DNA of 64,000 nucleotides, taken from positions 62,001 to 126,000 of the forward strand of contig NZ_JAIOKB010000002.1 of the NCBI RefSeq assembly GCF_019898765.1. Direction: 5' to 3'. Positions 1 to 9,432 of the stretch are shown one piece after another. Positions within the stretch are counted from its first letter, which is position 1, and each line of letters begins with the position of its first letter. The position numbers and the translations under genes are program-made. The DNA comes from Sphingomonas yunnanensis. Lineage in GTDB: Bacteria; Pseudomonadota; Alphaproteobacteria; Sphingomonadales; Sphingomonadaceae. The notes beneath the pieces were generated by a model that had not been told where the DNA came from, searched no databases, and saw nothing but the letters and a program-made list of their open reading frames with translations.

Positions 1-2
1 TC

Positions 3-797
3 GCCGGCCTCGCGCGCGACGCCGCTTTGGCCGAACGCGCCGGTACCGTTCCTGCTAAGGCGACGCTCACCTCGGTGCAGACCGACGCGCCGTCGCAGGG
101 CGTGCGCAAGGCGACCGGCTTCTTCGCGGTCTTCGGCATCTTCTTCCTCACCCTCTTTCTCTCCGGCCAGGTCGCCGGCACCATGGCGGAGGAACGCAAC
201 AACAAGGTGATCGAGGTGCTCGCCGCCGCGGTGCCGCTGGAGAGCGTGTTTCTCGGCAAGTTGGTCGGCATGTTCGGCGTGGCGGTGCTGTTCGTCACCT
301 TCTGGGGCGTGGTGATCAGCCAGCTCGGCGGGCTCCTGCCTGGCGACGTCGGCGACTCGCTGCGCACGCTCGCCCCCGCGGTGGGCGGCGGCTGGTTCGC
401 GCTGCTGTTCGGCGGCTATTTCACCATGGCCTATCTGCTGCTCGGCTCGGTCTTCCTCGGCGTCGGCGCGCAGGCCGCGACGATGCGCGAGATCCAGATG
501 CTCTCGCTACCGATCACGATCGTACAGGTGGCGATGTTCGCGCTCTCCTCGGCGGCGGTGTCACACCCCGGCAGCTGGGTGGCGACGCTCGCCGAGCTGT
601 TCCCGCTGTCGTCGCCGTTCGCGATGGCGGGGCGCGCGGCGAGCGACTCAGCGCTGTGGCCGCACGTCGCCGCGCTGGCGTGGCAGGCGCTGTGGGTGGC
701 GATCTTCATCACCGTCGGCGCGCGGCTGTTCCGTCGCGGCGTGCTCCAGTCGGGCAGCCCGACTCCGGTGTGGAAGCGGCTGCTCCGACGCCGCTGA
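3..797 (+). CDS. ABC-2 type transporter permease, C-terminal part (cut by window start)
   Basis: The reading frame is open to the left edge, so the true start lies outside; the TTG at 27 is probably internal. The visible 264 residues carry the TMAEERNNKVIEVL signature of NatB/YhaP-type ABC-2 permeases, followed by four to five hydrophobic segments (for example around VAVLFVTFWGVVISQL and YFTMAYLLLGSVFLGVGAQA) and a basic C-terminus. Such permeases pair with an ABC ATPase for export, classically Na+ or drugs, in the inner membrane. The partner ATPase would be expected just outside the window. The substrate cannot be told from this fragment. Confidence 0.8.
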   Translation, partial: AGLARDAALAERAGTVPAKATLTSVQTDAPSQGVRKATGFFAVFGIFFLTLFLSGQVAGTMAEERNNKVIEVLAAAVPLESVFLGKLVGMFGVAVLFVTFWGVVISQLGGLLPGDVGDSLRTLAPAVGGGWFALLFGGYFTMAYLLLGSVFLGVGAQAATMREIQMLSLPITIVQVAMFALSSAAVSHPGSWVATLAELFPLSSPFAMAGRAASDSALWPHVAALAWQALWVAIFITVGARLFRRGVLQSGSPTPVWKRLLRRR

Positions 798-877
798 GCG
801 AGGCGAGGCGGCACCGTATACGGCATCCTCGCTGTCGCTTTTTTGCAACGCTCCGCGACTGTGTTGCAGCGCAGGAC

Positions 878-889
878 GAAAGCGCTTTC
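878..889. promoter_or_regulatory. Perfect palindrome resembling a LacI-family operator upstream of the TonB-dependent receptor
   Basis: GAAAGCGCTTTC is a perfect 12-bp palindrome with a central CG, 98 bp before the receptor start and in the only large gap in front of that gene. LacI-family sugar repressors bind palindromes with a central CG, and proteobacterial TonB-dependent receptors for carbohydrates are often under such control. No lacI gene is visible in the window, so the regulator would act from elsewhere. The palindrome is seen; its use as an operator is inferred. Confidence 0.45.
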
Positions 890-987
890 CGCTGTCATGT
901 AAGAGACATAATCGGACGTCATCGGCGCGCCCAACGACGACGAATTCCGTCGCGCACCAGGCCATGCGCCATAGGGGACATCTTCCG

Positions 988-3900
988 ATGCGAAACAACC
1001 TTCTCGTAGGCGCGGCGCTGGTCGCACTCGTCGCGCCCGCCGCCGCCATGGCGCAGGAAACCACCTCGACGATCCGCGGCACCGTGACGGCCGAGGGCGC
1101 ACCGGTGGCCGGCGCCTCGGTCGAGGTCGTCAACGTCCCCTCGGGCACGCGCTCGACCAGCACCACTGATTCAAAGGGCACGTTCAACGCCACCGGCCTG
1201 CGCCCGGGCGGCCCCTATTCGATCACGGTACGCGCCGCCGGCTATGCCGACACCACCGTCACCGACGTCACCACGATCGTCGCGCAGACCTTCGACCTGC
1301 CGATCGAGCTGACCCCGGAGGGCGCCGACGTCGTCGTCACCGCGGCCTCGATCCCGAGCGCGCGCACCGTCAGCCAGGGCCCGGCGACCGTGCTCAACGC
1401 CGAGAAGATCGGCACCATCGCCTCGGTCAACCGCGACATCCGCGACCTGATGCGCCGCGACCCGCTCGCCCGTCTCGACGATACGCCCAGCGGCGGCCGG
1501 GCGGTCAGCTTCGCCGGACAGAACGCCCGCTTCAACCGCTTCACCGTCGACGGCGTGCCGATCACCGACAATTTCGGCCTCAACCCGGACGGCCTGCCGA
1601 GCCGCCGCTCGCCCATCCCGCTCGACGCGATCGGCCAGTTCCAGACCAAGGTCGCGCCGTACGACGTGCGCGAGGGCAATTTCCAGGGCGGCGTCGTCAA
1701 CGTCATCCTCAAGTCGGGCACCAACGAGTTCCACGGCACCGGCTTCTACTCCTACTCGGCCGACGAGCTGAGCGGTTCCAACACGAAGGCCGGCCCGGGC
1801 GTGCCAACCGGCAAGGTGATCCTGCCCAACTTCAAGTATGAGAATTACGGCGCCGAGCTGTCCGGCCCGATCATCAAGGACCGGTTGTTCTTCATGGTCG
1901 CCGGCGAGCGCCTGCGCGCGCCGCGCCCGATCGCCGAGGGCCCCAGCGACGCCAACGCGGGCACCACCATCCCCAACCTGACGCTCGCCGACGTCAACAA
2001 CGTCTCGGCGATCGCGCAGTCGCGCTACGGCTACGACACCGGCGGCGTCGTCAGCAGCAACCAGGACAAGGACGACCGGCTCGTCGCCCGCATCGACGCC
2101 AACCTCTCGGACACGCAGCGGCTGGCGCTGACCTACAGCTACGCCGAGGACTCGATCGTCCTCACCAACAACACCAGCGCCAACACCAGCTCGCCCGGCC
2201 TCGGCCTGGCGTCGAACGCCTATCTCCAGGGCAACAAGCTGCACACCGGCGTGATCCAGCTGAACTCGGACTGGTCGGACAGCTTCTCGACCGAGGCGCG
2301 CGGCTTCTACAAGAAGTACACCCGCATCCAGGATCCGCTGCTGGGCCGCGGCTTCGCCGAGATGCGCGTCTGCACCGCGCCGACCTCGGACCGCGGCAAC
2401 CCCGGCAGTGCCGGCGCCGGCGCCTCGCTCAACTGCGCCCCGGGCTATGCCACGGTCGCGTTCGGTCCCGACGTGTCGCGCCAGTTCAACGCGCTCAGCA
2501 CCGAGACTTGGGGCGGCACGCTGCAGGCCCGCGTCACCCGCGAGGGCCACGACCTGCGCATCTTCACCGACATCCAGCATGTCGACGTGTTCAACGCCTT
2601 CCTCAGCTCGTCGAACCCGCGCGCCGGCACCACCGGTTCCTATTACTTCGACTCGCTGGCGGACTTCCAGGCGGGCAACGCGCAGCGCTTCGGCTACACC
2701 AACGCGGTGCCGTCGCTCGATCCGAACAACGCCGCGGCGCAGTTCAACTACTGGCAATATGCCTTCGGCGTGCAGGACGTCTGGAGCATCACGCCGACGC
2801 TGAACTTCGCCTATGGCATGCGCTACGACCTGTACGGCAGCCACAGCCGCCCGTCGCTCAACCCGACGTTCACCCAGCGCTACGGCTTCACCAACCAGGA
2901 GTTCCTGTCGGGCCGCGGCCTGTTCCAGCCGCGCTTCGGGTTCGACTGGAAGCCGGTGCGCGAGATCAGCCTGCGCGGCGGCATCGGCATCTTCGGCGGC
3001 GGCGCGCCCGACGTCTACACGTCGAACAGCTTCTCGAACACGGGCATCCTGTCCAACGTGATCGACGTGCGCCAGATCAACAACGGCACGTACGAGGGCA
3101 CCGGGCTGCCGTCGCAGGCGGTCGGCCAGGCGATCCTGAGCAACGTCAACGGCGGGACGATCCCGACCGCGGCGAACACCTACCTCCAGGGCGGCGTCTC
3201 CGCGGCGGCGACCAACGCGGTGGCGCCGAACTTCCGCCTGCCGTCGCAGTGGCGCGGCACGCTGTCGCTCGACTATACGCCGCAGTTCCTCGGCGGCGGC
3301 TGGACCTTCGGCGGCGACTTCTTCTGGTCGGACGTGCGCGACCAGGTGTTCTGGACCGACATCCGCTCGGTCCCGACCGCGGCGCGCACCCCGGACGGCC
3401 GCATCCGCTACACCTCGCTGACGACGTCGTCGGACACGCTCAACGACATCCTGCTGACCAACACCGGGCGCGGCCGCAGCTACGTCGGCGTCGCGCGGAT
3501 CAACAAGCAGTTCGACTTCGGGCTCTACCTGGGCGCGAGCTACACCTACCAGAACATCAAGGATCGCACCCCGGCGACCTCGTCGACCGCTGGCTCGAAC
3601 TATGCCAACGGCGCCTTCCTCGACGCCAACGGCGCGGCCTATGGCACGTCGAACGACGAGGTGAAGCACAACTTCAAATATGACGTGACGTTCGATCACG
3701 CCTTCGTCGGCGACTACAAGACGCGCCTGTCGCTGTTCGGCGAGACCCGCATCGGTCGCCCGTACAGCTACACGATGCAGGACACGTCGAGCGGGCGCAG
3801 CGCGATCTTCGGCACCACCGGTTCGAACACGCGCTACCTGATGTACGTGCCGACCGGGATCGACGATCCGCTCGTCACCTACGACAGCACGACCACCGCG

Positions 3901-4284
3901 GCGACGCTCAACCAGTTCTTCGAGGACTCGGGGCTGGCCAAGTATCGCGGCAAGATCGCGCCGCGCAACGCGTTCAACTCGAAGTGGTTCACCCGGATCG
4001 ACCTGCACGTCGGCCAGGAGATCCCGACCTTCGTGGGCAACTCGCGCTTCGAGCTGTTCGCGGACATCGAGAACTTCACCAACCTGCTCAACAAGAACTG
4101 GGGGCAGATCCGCGAGTATCAGTTCCCCTACACCGCGGTGGCGGCGCGGGTGAGCTGCGTGACGGTGGGCAGCAACACCTGCGCCCAGTATCGCTACTCG
4201 CTGCCCAACGCGACGCCGAGCGACACGATCTACGCGTCGCAGTCGCTCTACACGATCCGCGTCGGCGCGCGCTTCACCTTCTAA
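988..4284 (+). CDS. TonB-dependent receptor, Oar-like, with N-terminal carboxypeptidase-regulatory-like domain
   Basis: Outer-membrane active transporter of about 1098 residues. The start at 988 is preferred over 964 because AGGGGA sits 9 bases upstream and a signal peptide follows at once (MRNNLLVGAALVAL, cleavage near AMAQ). Order: signal peptide; carboxypeptidase-regulatory-like beta domain (residues about 25-105); TonB plug with FTVDGVPITDNFG and GGVVNVILKSGTNEFHG; then a large beta barrel ending in RVGARFTF, the terminal Phe typical of outer-membrane proteins. The domain order matches Oar-like receptors abundant in sphingomonads. The substrate is unknown; the LacI-type palindrome upstream suggests a carbohydrate. 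A strong terminator follows, so it is probably monocistronic. Confidence 0.92.
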   Translation: MRNNLLVGAALVALVAPAAAMAQETTSTIRGTVTAEGAPVAGASVEVVNVPSGTRSTSTTDSKGTFNATGLRPGGPYSITVRAAGYADTTVTDVTTIVAQTFDLPIELTPEGADVVVTAASIPSARTVSQGPATVLNAEKIGTIASVNRDIRDLMRRDPLARLDDTPSGGRAVSFAGQNARFNRFTVDGVPITDNFGLNPDGLPSRRSPIPLDAIGQFQTKVAPYDVREGNFQGGVVNVILKSGTNEFHGTGFYSYSADELSGSNTKAGPGVPTGKVILPNFKYENYGAELSGPIIKDRLFFMVAGERLRAPRPIAEGPSDANAGTTIPNLTLADVNNVSAIAQSRYGYDTGGVVSSNQDKDDRLVARIDANLSDTQRLALTYSYAEDSIVLTNNTSANTSSPGLGLASNAYLQGNKLHTGVIQLNSDWSDSFSTEARGFYKKYTRIQDPLLGRGFAEMRVCTAPTSDRGNPGSAGAGASLNCAPGYATVAFGPDVSRQFNALSTETWGGTLQARVTREGHDLRIFTDIQHVDVFNAFLSSSNPRAGTTGSYYFDSLADFQAGNAQRFGYTNAVPSLDPNNAAAQFNYWQYAFGVQDVWSITPTLNFAYGMRYDLYGSHSRPSLNPTFTQRYGFTNQEFLSGRGLFQPRFGFDWKPVREISLRGGIGIFGGGAPDVYTSNSFSNTGILSNVIDVRQINNGTYEGTGLPSQAVGQAILSNVNGGTIPTAANTYLQGGVSAAATNAVAPNFRLPSQWRGTLSLDYTPQFLGGGWTFGGDFFWSDVRDQVFWTDIRSVPTAARTPDGRIRYTSLTTSSDTLNDILLTNTGRGRSYVGVARINKQFDFGLYLGASYTYQNIKDRTPATSSTAGSNYANGAFLDANGAAYGTSNDEVKHNFKYDVTFDHAFVGDYKTRLSLFGETRIGRPYSYTMQDTSSGRSAIFGTTGSNTRYLMYVPTGIDDPLVTYDSTTTAATLNQFFEDSGLAKYRGKIAPRNAFNSKWFTRIDLHVGQEIPTFVGNSRFELFADIENFTNLLNKNWGQIREYQFPYTAVAARVSCVTVGSNTCAQYRYSLPNATPSDTIYASQSLYTIRVGARFTF

Positions 4285-4309
4285 GCGCGCCACACGACCG
4301 ACCTGACCA

Positions 4310-4346
4310 GGCCGCCGCCCCCGCCCGGGGCGGCGGCCTTCCTTTT
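4310..4346 (+). terminator. Rho-independent terminator after the TonB-dependent receptor
   Basis: A 12-bp perfect stem (GGCCGCCGCCCC at 4310-4321 with GGGGCGGCGGCC at 4327-4338), a 5-base loop, then TTCCTTTT. It lies 25 bases after the receptor stop and before the kinase start. Confidence 0.85.
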
Positions 4347-4381
4347 GCGCCAAGCGGTTCGCGGGTGTAGAGGGGGCCGCG

Positions 4382-5545
4382 ATGGCGACCTCCGCGACCC
4401 ATGCGCCCCCCGCGCCTACCGCCCCCGTCCCGAGCTCGACCAGCGTCGCTTCCCCGGCGCGCCAGCTGTTCGTGCGCCCCTTCTTCGAGGACAAGGCCGC
4501 GGCCTTCTGGAAGCTGCAGGCGGCGGGCTGGACCGGCTACATGCTGCTGCGCTCGGTCTCGTCGCTGTCGGTGAGCTTCTCGCTCAAATCGATCGTGCCG
4601 GTGATCATCGAGTCGATCGTCGGCTATTGCATCACGCTGCTGCTCTCGACGCTGTACGGCTTCTACCGCCGGCTGCCGCGCGTCTCCGGCATCATGCTGT
4701 CGATCTTCACGCTCTCGGCCGCGACCTTCCTCTACGCCACGCTCGACGCCTTCTCGTTCAGCCTGATCAAGCTCGCCGCGCCCGGGATCGACCTGTCGGT
4801 GCTGCTGGCGACGCTGTTCCTCAACTTCACCGTGCTGGCGGGCTGGTCGGCGCTGTATTTCGGGATCAACTTCTACCTGATCGTCGAGGACCAGATCGAT
4901 CAGATGGAGCATCTCGAGAACCAGGCCTCGAGCGCACAGCTGGCGATGCTGCGCTACCAGCTCAACCCGCACTTCCTGTTCAACACGCTCAACTCGATCT
5001 CGACCTTGGTGCTGCTCAAGCAGACCGAGCGCGCCAATGCGATGCTGTCGCGGCTCGCCTCGTTCCTGCGCTACACGCTCGCCAACGAGCCCACCGCGCA
5101 CGTCACCGTCGCGCAGGAGGTCGAGACGCTCAAGCTGTATCTCGAGATCGAGAAGATGCGATTCGAGGAGCGGCTGCGCCCCAAGTTCGAGGTCGACCCC
5201 GCCGTCGAGAAGGCACGACTGCCGTCGCTGCTGCTCCAGCCGCTGGTCGAGAATGCGATCAAATACGCGGTCACGCCGCAGGAGGACGGCGCCGAGATCT
5301 GCGTCTCCGCGCGGCTCGTCGGCGACAGGGTGCTGCTCGGCGTATCCGACACCGGTCCGGGCTTGATGCCGACCAAATCGCGGCCAAGCCTTTCCACCGG
5401 CGTCGGCATCGCCAATATCAGGGAGCGGCTGGCACAGGCCTACGGGCCTGACCACCGCTTCGACGTGCGGGCCATGCCGACGGGCGGGTTCGGGGTCGAG
5501 ATCGAGATCCCGTACCAGCGCGAAGTACCGAATAGAGAGGTGTGA
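4382..5545 (+). CDS. LytS/YehU-type sensor histidine kinase
   Basis: Inner-membrane sensor kinase of 387 residues. A Pro/Ala-rich N-terminus is followed by about four membrane segments (residues 50-170), a short coiled linker (DQIDQMEHLENQASS), and the His_kinase family core LRYQLNPHFLFNTLNS with the phospho-acceptor His near residue 197. A HATPase_c domain follows, with the N box LLQPLVENAIKYA and the G box SDTGPGL. The stop overlaps the start of the LytTR regulator (TGATG), so the two form an operon and a cognate pair. It lacks a GAF or 5TM-5TMR sensor domain, so the signal is probably sensed within the membrane segments. Confidence 0.9.
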   Translation: MATSATHAPPAPTAPVPSSTSVASPARQLFVRPFFEDKAAAFWKLQAAGWTGYMLLRSVSSLSVSFSLKSIVPVIIESIVGYCITLLLSTLYGFYRRLPRVSGIMLSIFTLSAATFLYATLDAFSFSLIKLAAPGIDLSVLLATLFLNFTVLAGWSALYFGINFYLIVEDQIDQMEHLENQASSAQLAMLRYQLNPHFLFNTLNSISTLVLLKQTERANAMLSRLASFLRYTLANEPTAHVTVAQEVETLKLYLEIEKMRFEERLRPKFEVDPAVEKARLPSLLLQPLVENAIKYAVTPQEDGAEICVSARLVGDRVLLGVSDTGPGLMPTKSRPSLSTGVGIANIRERLAQAYGPDHRFDVRAMPTGGFGVEIEIPYQREVPNREV

Positions 5546-6348
5546 TGAGCATTCGTACCATCCTCGTCGACGACGAGCCGCTCGCGATCCAGGGGCTGGA
5601 GCTCCGACTCGCGGCGCACGACGACGTCGAGATCATCGCCAAGTGCCAGAACGGGCGCGAGGCGATCAGCGCGATCAAGACCCACAAGCCCGACCTCGTC
5701 TTCCTCGACATCCAGATGCCGGGCTTCGACGGTTTCTCGGTGGTGCAAGGGCTGATGGACGTCGAGCCCCCGCTCTTCGTCTTCGTCACCGCCTATTCCG
5801 ATCACGCGATCCGCGCCTTCGAGGCGCAGGCGACCGATTATCTGATGAAGCCGGTCGAGGAGGCCCGCCTGGCCGACACGCTCGACCGCGTGCGCCAGCG
5901 TCTGTCCGAGCGGCAGAGCGCGGGTGAGGCGGAGAAGCTCAAGGAGGTGCTCGCCGAGCATGCCCCGCAGGCGGCCGCCGACATGGCCGACGGCGGCGGC
6001 GACCCGGTCAACGCCAGCCGCTTCGAGAAGATGATCAACATCAAGGATCGCGGCCAGATCTTCCGCGTCGACGTCGACACGATCGAGCGGATCGACGCCG
6101 CGGGCGACTATATGTGCATCTACACCGGCGACAACACGCTGATCCTGCGCGAGACGATGAAGGACCTGGAGAAAAGGCTCGACCCGCGCCGGTTCCAGCG
6201 CATCCACCGCTCGACGATCGTCAATCTCGACCTCGTCAAGCAGGTCAAGCCGCACACCAACGGCGAGTGTTTCCTGGTGCTCGACTCGGGCGCCAGCGTG
6301 AAGGTGAGCCGCAGCTACCGCGACGTGGTGGCGCGCTTCGTCCATTGA
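5545..6348 (+). CDS. LytTR-family response regulator
   Basis: A 267-residue transcription factor. The receiver domain (1-120) has the acidic pair DDE at 9-11, the phospho-acceptor Asp55 in VFLDIQMPG, Thr in FVTAYS and Lys in YLMKPV. After a charged linker (125-155) comes a LytTR DNA-binding domain (about 160-265) with RVDVDTIERIDAAGDY and RRFQRIHRSTIVNL. The ATG at 5545 is chosen over the GTG at 5542 because AGAGAGG lies at the right distance and the ATG overlaps the kinase stop. It probably takes phosphate from the upstream LytS-type kinase. Targets are unknown, although the receptor directly upstream is an obvious candidate. Confidence 0.92.
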   Translation: MSIRTILVDDEPLAIQGLELRLAAHDDVEIIAKCQNGREAISAIKTHKPDLVFLDIQMPGFDGFSVVQGLMDVEPPLFVFVTAYSDHAIRAFEAQATDYLMKPVEEARLADTLDRVRQRLSERQSAGEAEKLKEVLAEHAPQAAADMADGGGDPVNASRFEKMINIKDRGQIFRVDVDTIERIDAAGDYMCIYTGDNTLILRETMKDLEKRLDPRRFQRIHRSTIVNLDLVKQVKPHTNGECFLVLDSGASVKVSRSYRDVVARFVH

Positions 6349-7271
6349 GCGACGTGCCCGTCCGCGTCGACGCGCTCTACCGCTTCGCGCGGCTCGACGA
6401 CCCGCACGCGCTGCGCGGACCGCTGCTGGCGATCGCGCGGGAGGGCGGGGTGCGCGGTACCTTGCTGCTCGCGAGCGAGGGGGTGAACGGCACGGTGGCG
6501 GGCGCGCCCGAGGCGCTCGACCGGCTGCTCGCGCCGATCCGCGCTTTGCCGGGCGGCGCGCTGTCGCTCAAGCACAGCTGGACCGCCGCCTCGCCGTTCC
6601 ACCGGCTCAAGGTGAAGGTGAAACGCGAGATCGTCACGATGGGCGAGCCGGTCGACCCGCTCACTGAGGCCGGCAGCTATGTCGCGCCGGCCGAGTGGAA
6701 CGCGCTGATGGACGATCCCGCCACGCTCGTGATCGACACGCGCAACGCCTATGAGGTGCGGGTCGGCAGCTTCGCGGGCGCGGTCGACCCGGGCACCGCG
6801 AGCTTCGCCGACTTCCCCGCCTGGTTCCGCGCCAACCGCGACACCTTGCTCGCGGGGAAGACGCGCGTGGCGATGTTCTGCACCGGCGGGATCCGCTGCG
6901 AGAAATCGACCGCGCTGCTGAAGCGCGAAGGGGTCGAGCAGGTCCACCACCTCGACGGCGGCATCCTGCGCTATCTCGAGGAGGTGCCCGCGGCGGAGAG
7001 CCGCTGGTCGGGCGAGTGTTTCGTGTTCGACCAGCGAGTCGCGGTCGGCCACGGGTTGGCGGCGGGCACCCACCTGCTGTGCCACGCCTGCCGCATGCCG
7101 GTGAGCGCCGCGGATCGCGCCTCGCCGCTGTACGCGGAGGGGGTGAGCTGCCCCGCCTGCCACGACTCCCGCGACGACGCGCAGCGCGCCAGCTACGCCG
7201 AGCGCCACCGCCAGCAGCGGCTCGCCGAGGCGCGCGGCGAGGAGCATGTCGGGCAGCGGTTCGAGGGCTAG
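6345..7271 (+). CDS. trhO: tRNA uridine(34) hydroxylase, rhodanese-family
   Basis: TrhO (YceA) proteins hydroxylate U34 of certain tRNAs to 5-hydroxyuridine. The protein is about 308 residues: an N-terminal acylphosphatase-like region with GTLLLASEGVNGTVAG, a central rhodanese domain with VIDTRNAYEVRVGSF and the catalytic loop FCTGGIRCEKS (Cys near 179), and a C-terminal Cys cluster (CHACRMP, CPACHD). The start is uncertain: a TTG at 6345 overlaps the previous stop (TTGA), or a GTG at 6354. The tight overlap suggests co-transcription with the two-component pair. The reaction is known from family members, not from this sequence. Confidence 0.9.
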   Translation: MSDVPVRVDALYRFARLDDPHALRGPLLAIAREGGVRGTLLLASEGVNGTVAGAPEALDRLLAPIRALPGGALSLKHSWTAASPFHRLKVKVKREIVTMGEPVDPLTEAGSYVAPAEWNALMDDPATLVIDTRNAYEVRVGSFAGAVDPGTASFADFPAWFRANRDTLLAGKTRVAMFCTGGIRCEKSTALLKREGVEQVHHLDGGILRYLEEVPAAESRWSGECFVFDQRVAVGHGLAAGTHLLCHACRMPVSAADRASPLYAEGVSCPACHDSRDDAQRASYAERHRQQRLAEARGEEHVGQRFEG

Positions 7272-7276
7272 CCGTG

Positions 7277-7294
7277 TTCCTGCGTACGCAGGAA
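7277..7294. repeat. Short palindrome of the dispersed intergenic repeat type
   Basis: TTCCTGCGTACGCAGGAA is a perfect 18-bp palindrome directly after the trhO stop, followed by CCGAGGATGACGG. It resembles half of the paired GTCAT/ATGAC repeats that fill other gaps in this window. Confidence 0.6.
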
Positions 7295-7393
7295 CCGAGG
7301 ATGACGGAAGGAGGGGGACGCCGCCACCCGCGCCGCGCACCAACCCACCAACCCACCTTCCCGCCCCCGCCGCGATGCGGTAGACGCGCGCGC

Positions 7394-9256
7394 ATGCTCA
7401 ACCTCAACGGCATCACCGTGCGCCTCGGCGGGCGCACGATCCTCGACGGCGCGACCGCGGCGCTACCGCCCGGCAGCCGCGTCGGCCTGATCGGGCGCAA
7501 CGGCGCGGGCAAGTCGACGCTGGTGCGCGTCATCGCGGGCCAGCTCGAGCCCGACGACGGCTCGGCCGACATGCCCAAAGGCGCGCGGCTCGGCTATATC
7601 GCGCAGGAGGCGCCCGCGGGCGACGCCACGCCGTTCGACACGGTGATCGCCGCCGACCTCGAGCGCGCCGCGCTGATGATCGAGAGCGAGACCTGCGAGG
7701 ACCCGGACCGGCTCGGCGACGTCTACGAGCGGCTGATCGCGATCGACGCCTACACCGCCCCCGCGCGCGCGGCGCAGATCCTGATCGGGCTCGGCTTCGA
7801 CGAGGAGATGCAGCAGCGCCCGCTCGACAGCTTCTCGGGCGGTTGGAAGATGCGCGTCGCGCTCGCCGCCCTGCTCTTCTCCCAGCCCGACCTGCTGCTG
7901 CTCGACGAGCCGTCGAACCACCTCGACCTCGAGGCGGTGATGTGGCTGGAGGACTTCCTGAAGAGCTACCCCGCGACGATCGTCGTGGTCAGCCACGAGC
8001 GCGACTTCCTCAACAACGTCGTCGACCACATCCTCCACCTCCAGGGCGGCAAGATCACGCTCTATCCCGGCGGCTATGATGCGTTCGAGCGCCAGCGCGC
8101 CGAGCGCATGGCGCAGCTCGAGGCGGCGCGCGCCAACCAGGCGGCGCAGCGCGAGAAACTGCAGTCGTACATCGCCAAGAACTCGGCCCGCGCCTCCACC
8201 GCCAAGCAGGCGCAGAGCCGGCAGAAGATGCTCGCCAAGATGCAGCCGATCGCGGAGATGGCGAACGACCCGACGCTGTCGTTCGGCTTCCCGGATCCGA
8301 GCGAGCTGCGCCCGCCGCTGATCACGCTCGATCTCGCCAGCGTCGGCTATAACGCCACGCCGATCCTCAAGCGGCTCAACATGCGGCTCGATCCCGACGA
8401 CCGCGTCGCGCTGCTCGGGCGCAACGGCAACGGCAAGACCACGCTGGCACGGCTGCTCGCGGCGCAGCTGACCCCGCTGGAGGGCGCGATGAACGCGACG
8501 CCCAAGATGAAGGTCGGCTACTTCACCCAATATCAGGTGGAGGAGCTCGACACCGACGACACGCCGCTCGAGCATATGACGCGCATCATGAAAGGCGCCA
8601 CGCCCGCCGCGGTGCGCGCGCAGCTGGGGCGCTTCGGCTTCTCCGGCGACAAGGCCACCACCAAAGTGGGCAAGCTCTCGGGCGGCGAGCGCGCGCGGCT
8701 GGCGCTGGCGCTGATCACGCGCGAGGCGCCGCACCTGCTGATACTCGACGAGCCGACCAACCACCTCGACGTCGACGCGCGCGAGGCGCTGGTGCAGGCG
8801 CTCAACGCTTACTCGGGCGCGGTGGTGCTGGTCAGCCACGACCGCCACATGCTCGAGCTCACCGCCGACCGACTGGTGCTGGTGGACGAGGGCACCGCGC
8901 GCGAGTTCGACGGCAGCCTCGACGATTACATCGCCTTCGTGCTCAAGGGCGATCCCGCCAAGCCGGGGATGAGCAAGGCCGAACGCAAGGCCGACAAGAA
9001 GGCCGCGGCGGAGCGGCGCGACCGCGACGCCGCATTGCGCAAGACCGTGCGCGAGCTGGAAGCGGAGATGGCGCGGCTCACGGCGGAGCGCTCGGGCATC
9101 GAGCGCGCGATGGCGGACCCGACCGGCGCCGACCCGCGCTGGCGCGGCACGCCGATGGGTGAGCTAAGCCGGATGCGCGGCGACGTGCAGGCGGTGCTCG
9201 ACACGGTCGAGCTGCGCTGGATGGAGGCGAGCGAGACGCTGGAGAGCGCCAACTGA
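7394..9256 (+). CDS. ABC-F family ATPase (Uup/YheS-like)
   Basis: A 620-residue soluble protein with two ABC ATPase domains and no membrane segment. Domain 1 has Walker A GRNGAGKST, signature SFSGGWKMR and Walker B LLLLDEPSNHLDLE. A charged linker (about residues 225-300) matches the P-site tRNA interaction motif region. Domain 2 has GRNGNGKTT, LSGGERARL and LLILDEPTNHLD. A coiled, Lys/Arg/Glu-rich C-terminal tail (from about 520) is typical of Uup and YheS. ABC-F proteins act on the ribosome rather than in transport. The start at 7394 begins directly with the first ABC fold (MLNLNGITVRLGG). Confidence 0.92.
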   Translation: MLNLNGITVRLGGRTILDGATAALPPGSRVGLIGRNGAGKSTLVRVIAGQLEPDDGSADMPKGARLGYIAQEAPAGDATPFDTVIAADLERAALMIESETCEDPDRLGDVYERLIAIDAYTAPARAAQILIGLGFDEEMQQRPLDSFSGGWKMRVALAALLFSQPDLLLLDEPSNHLDLEAVMWLEDFLKSYPATIVVVSHERDFLNNVVDHILHLQGGKITLYPGGYDAFERQRAERMAQLEAARANQAAQREKLQSYIAKNSARASTAKQAQSRQKMLAKMQPIAEMANDPTLSFGFPDPSELRPPLITLDLASVGYNATPILKRLNMRLDPDDRVALLGRNGNGKTTLARLLAAQLTPLEGAMNATPKMKVGYFTQYQVEELDTDDTPLEHMTRIMKGATPAAVRAQLGRFGFSGDKATTKVGKLSGGERARLALALITREAPHLLILDEPTNHLDVDAREALVQALNAYSGAVVLVSHDRHMLELTADRLVLVDEGTAREFDGSLDDYIAFVLKGDPAKPGMSKAERKADKKAAAERRDRDAALRKTVRELEAEMARLTAERSGIERAMADPTGADPRWRGTPMGELSRMRGDVQAVLDTVELRWMEASETLESAN

Positions 9257-9264
9257 GCGACTTC

Positions 9265-9407
9265 GATCCTCCCCTTGCAGGGGAGGTGGCAGGCCTCAGG
9301 CCTGACGGAGGGGTGACCCGGGTGGTGAGTGTCGCTCGGCTCACCGCGGGACACACCCCTCCACCACGCCCTTCGGGCGCGGTCCCCATCCCCTTATAGG
9401 GGAGGAT
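9265..9407. repeat. Long intergenic imperfect palindrome, TCCTCCCC family
   Basis: About 140 bases between two convergent genes. The outer arms are ATCCTCCCC at the left and GGGGAGGAT at the right; inner arms include GGAGGGGTG against CACCCCTCC, and small hairpins (CTTGCAGGGGAGG, GCCCTTCGGGC). The same arrangement occurs at 21431-21595, and a short version at 39827-39851. Repeats of this type are common in sphingomonad and caulobacter intergenic DNA. It may also stop transcription from both sides. Confidence 0.8.
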
Positions 9408-9432
9408 TTAAGAGGGCCGAGCGGCCGCAGCC

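Noticed and set aside
1171..4494. A 1107-codon open frame on the minus strand across the TonB-dependent receptor gene
   Set aside because: It is an antisense shadow caused by high GC third positions. The translation is Arg/Ala/Gly-rich with no domain, while the plus strand encodes a clear receptor.
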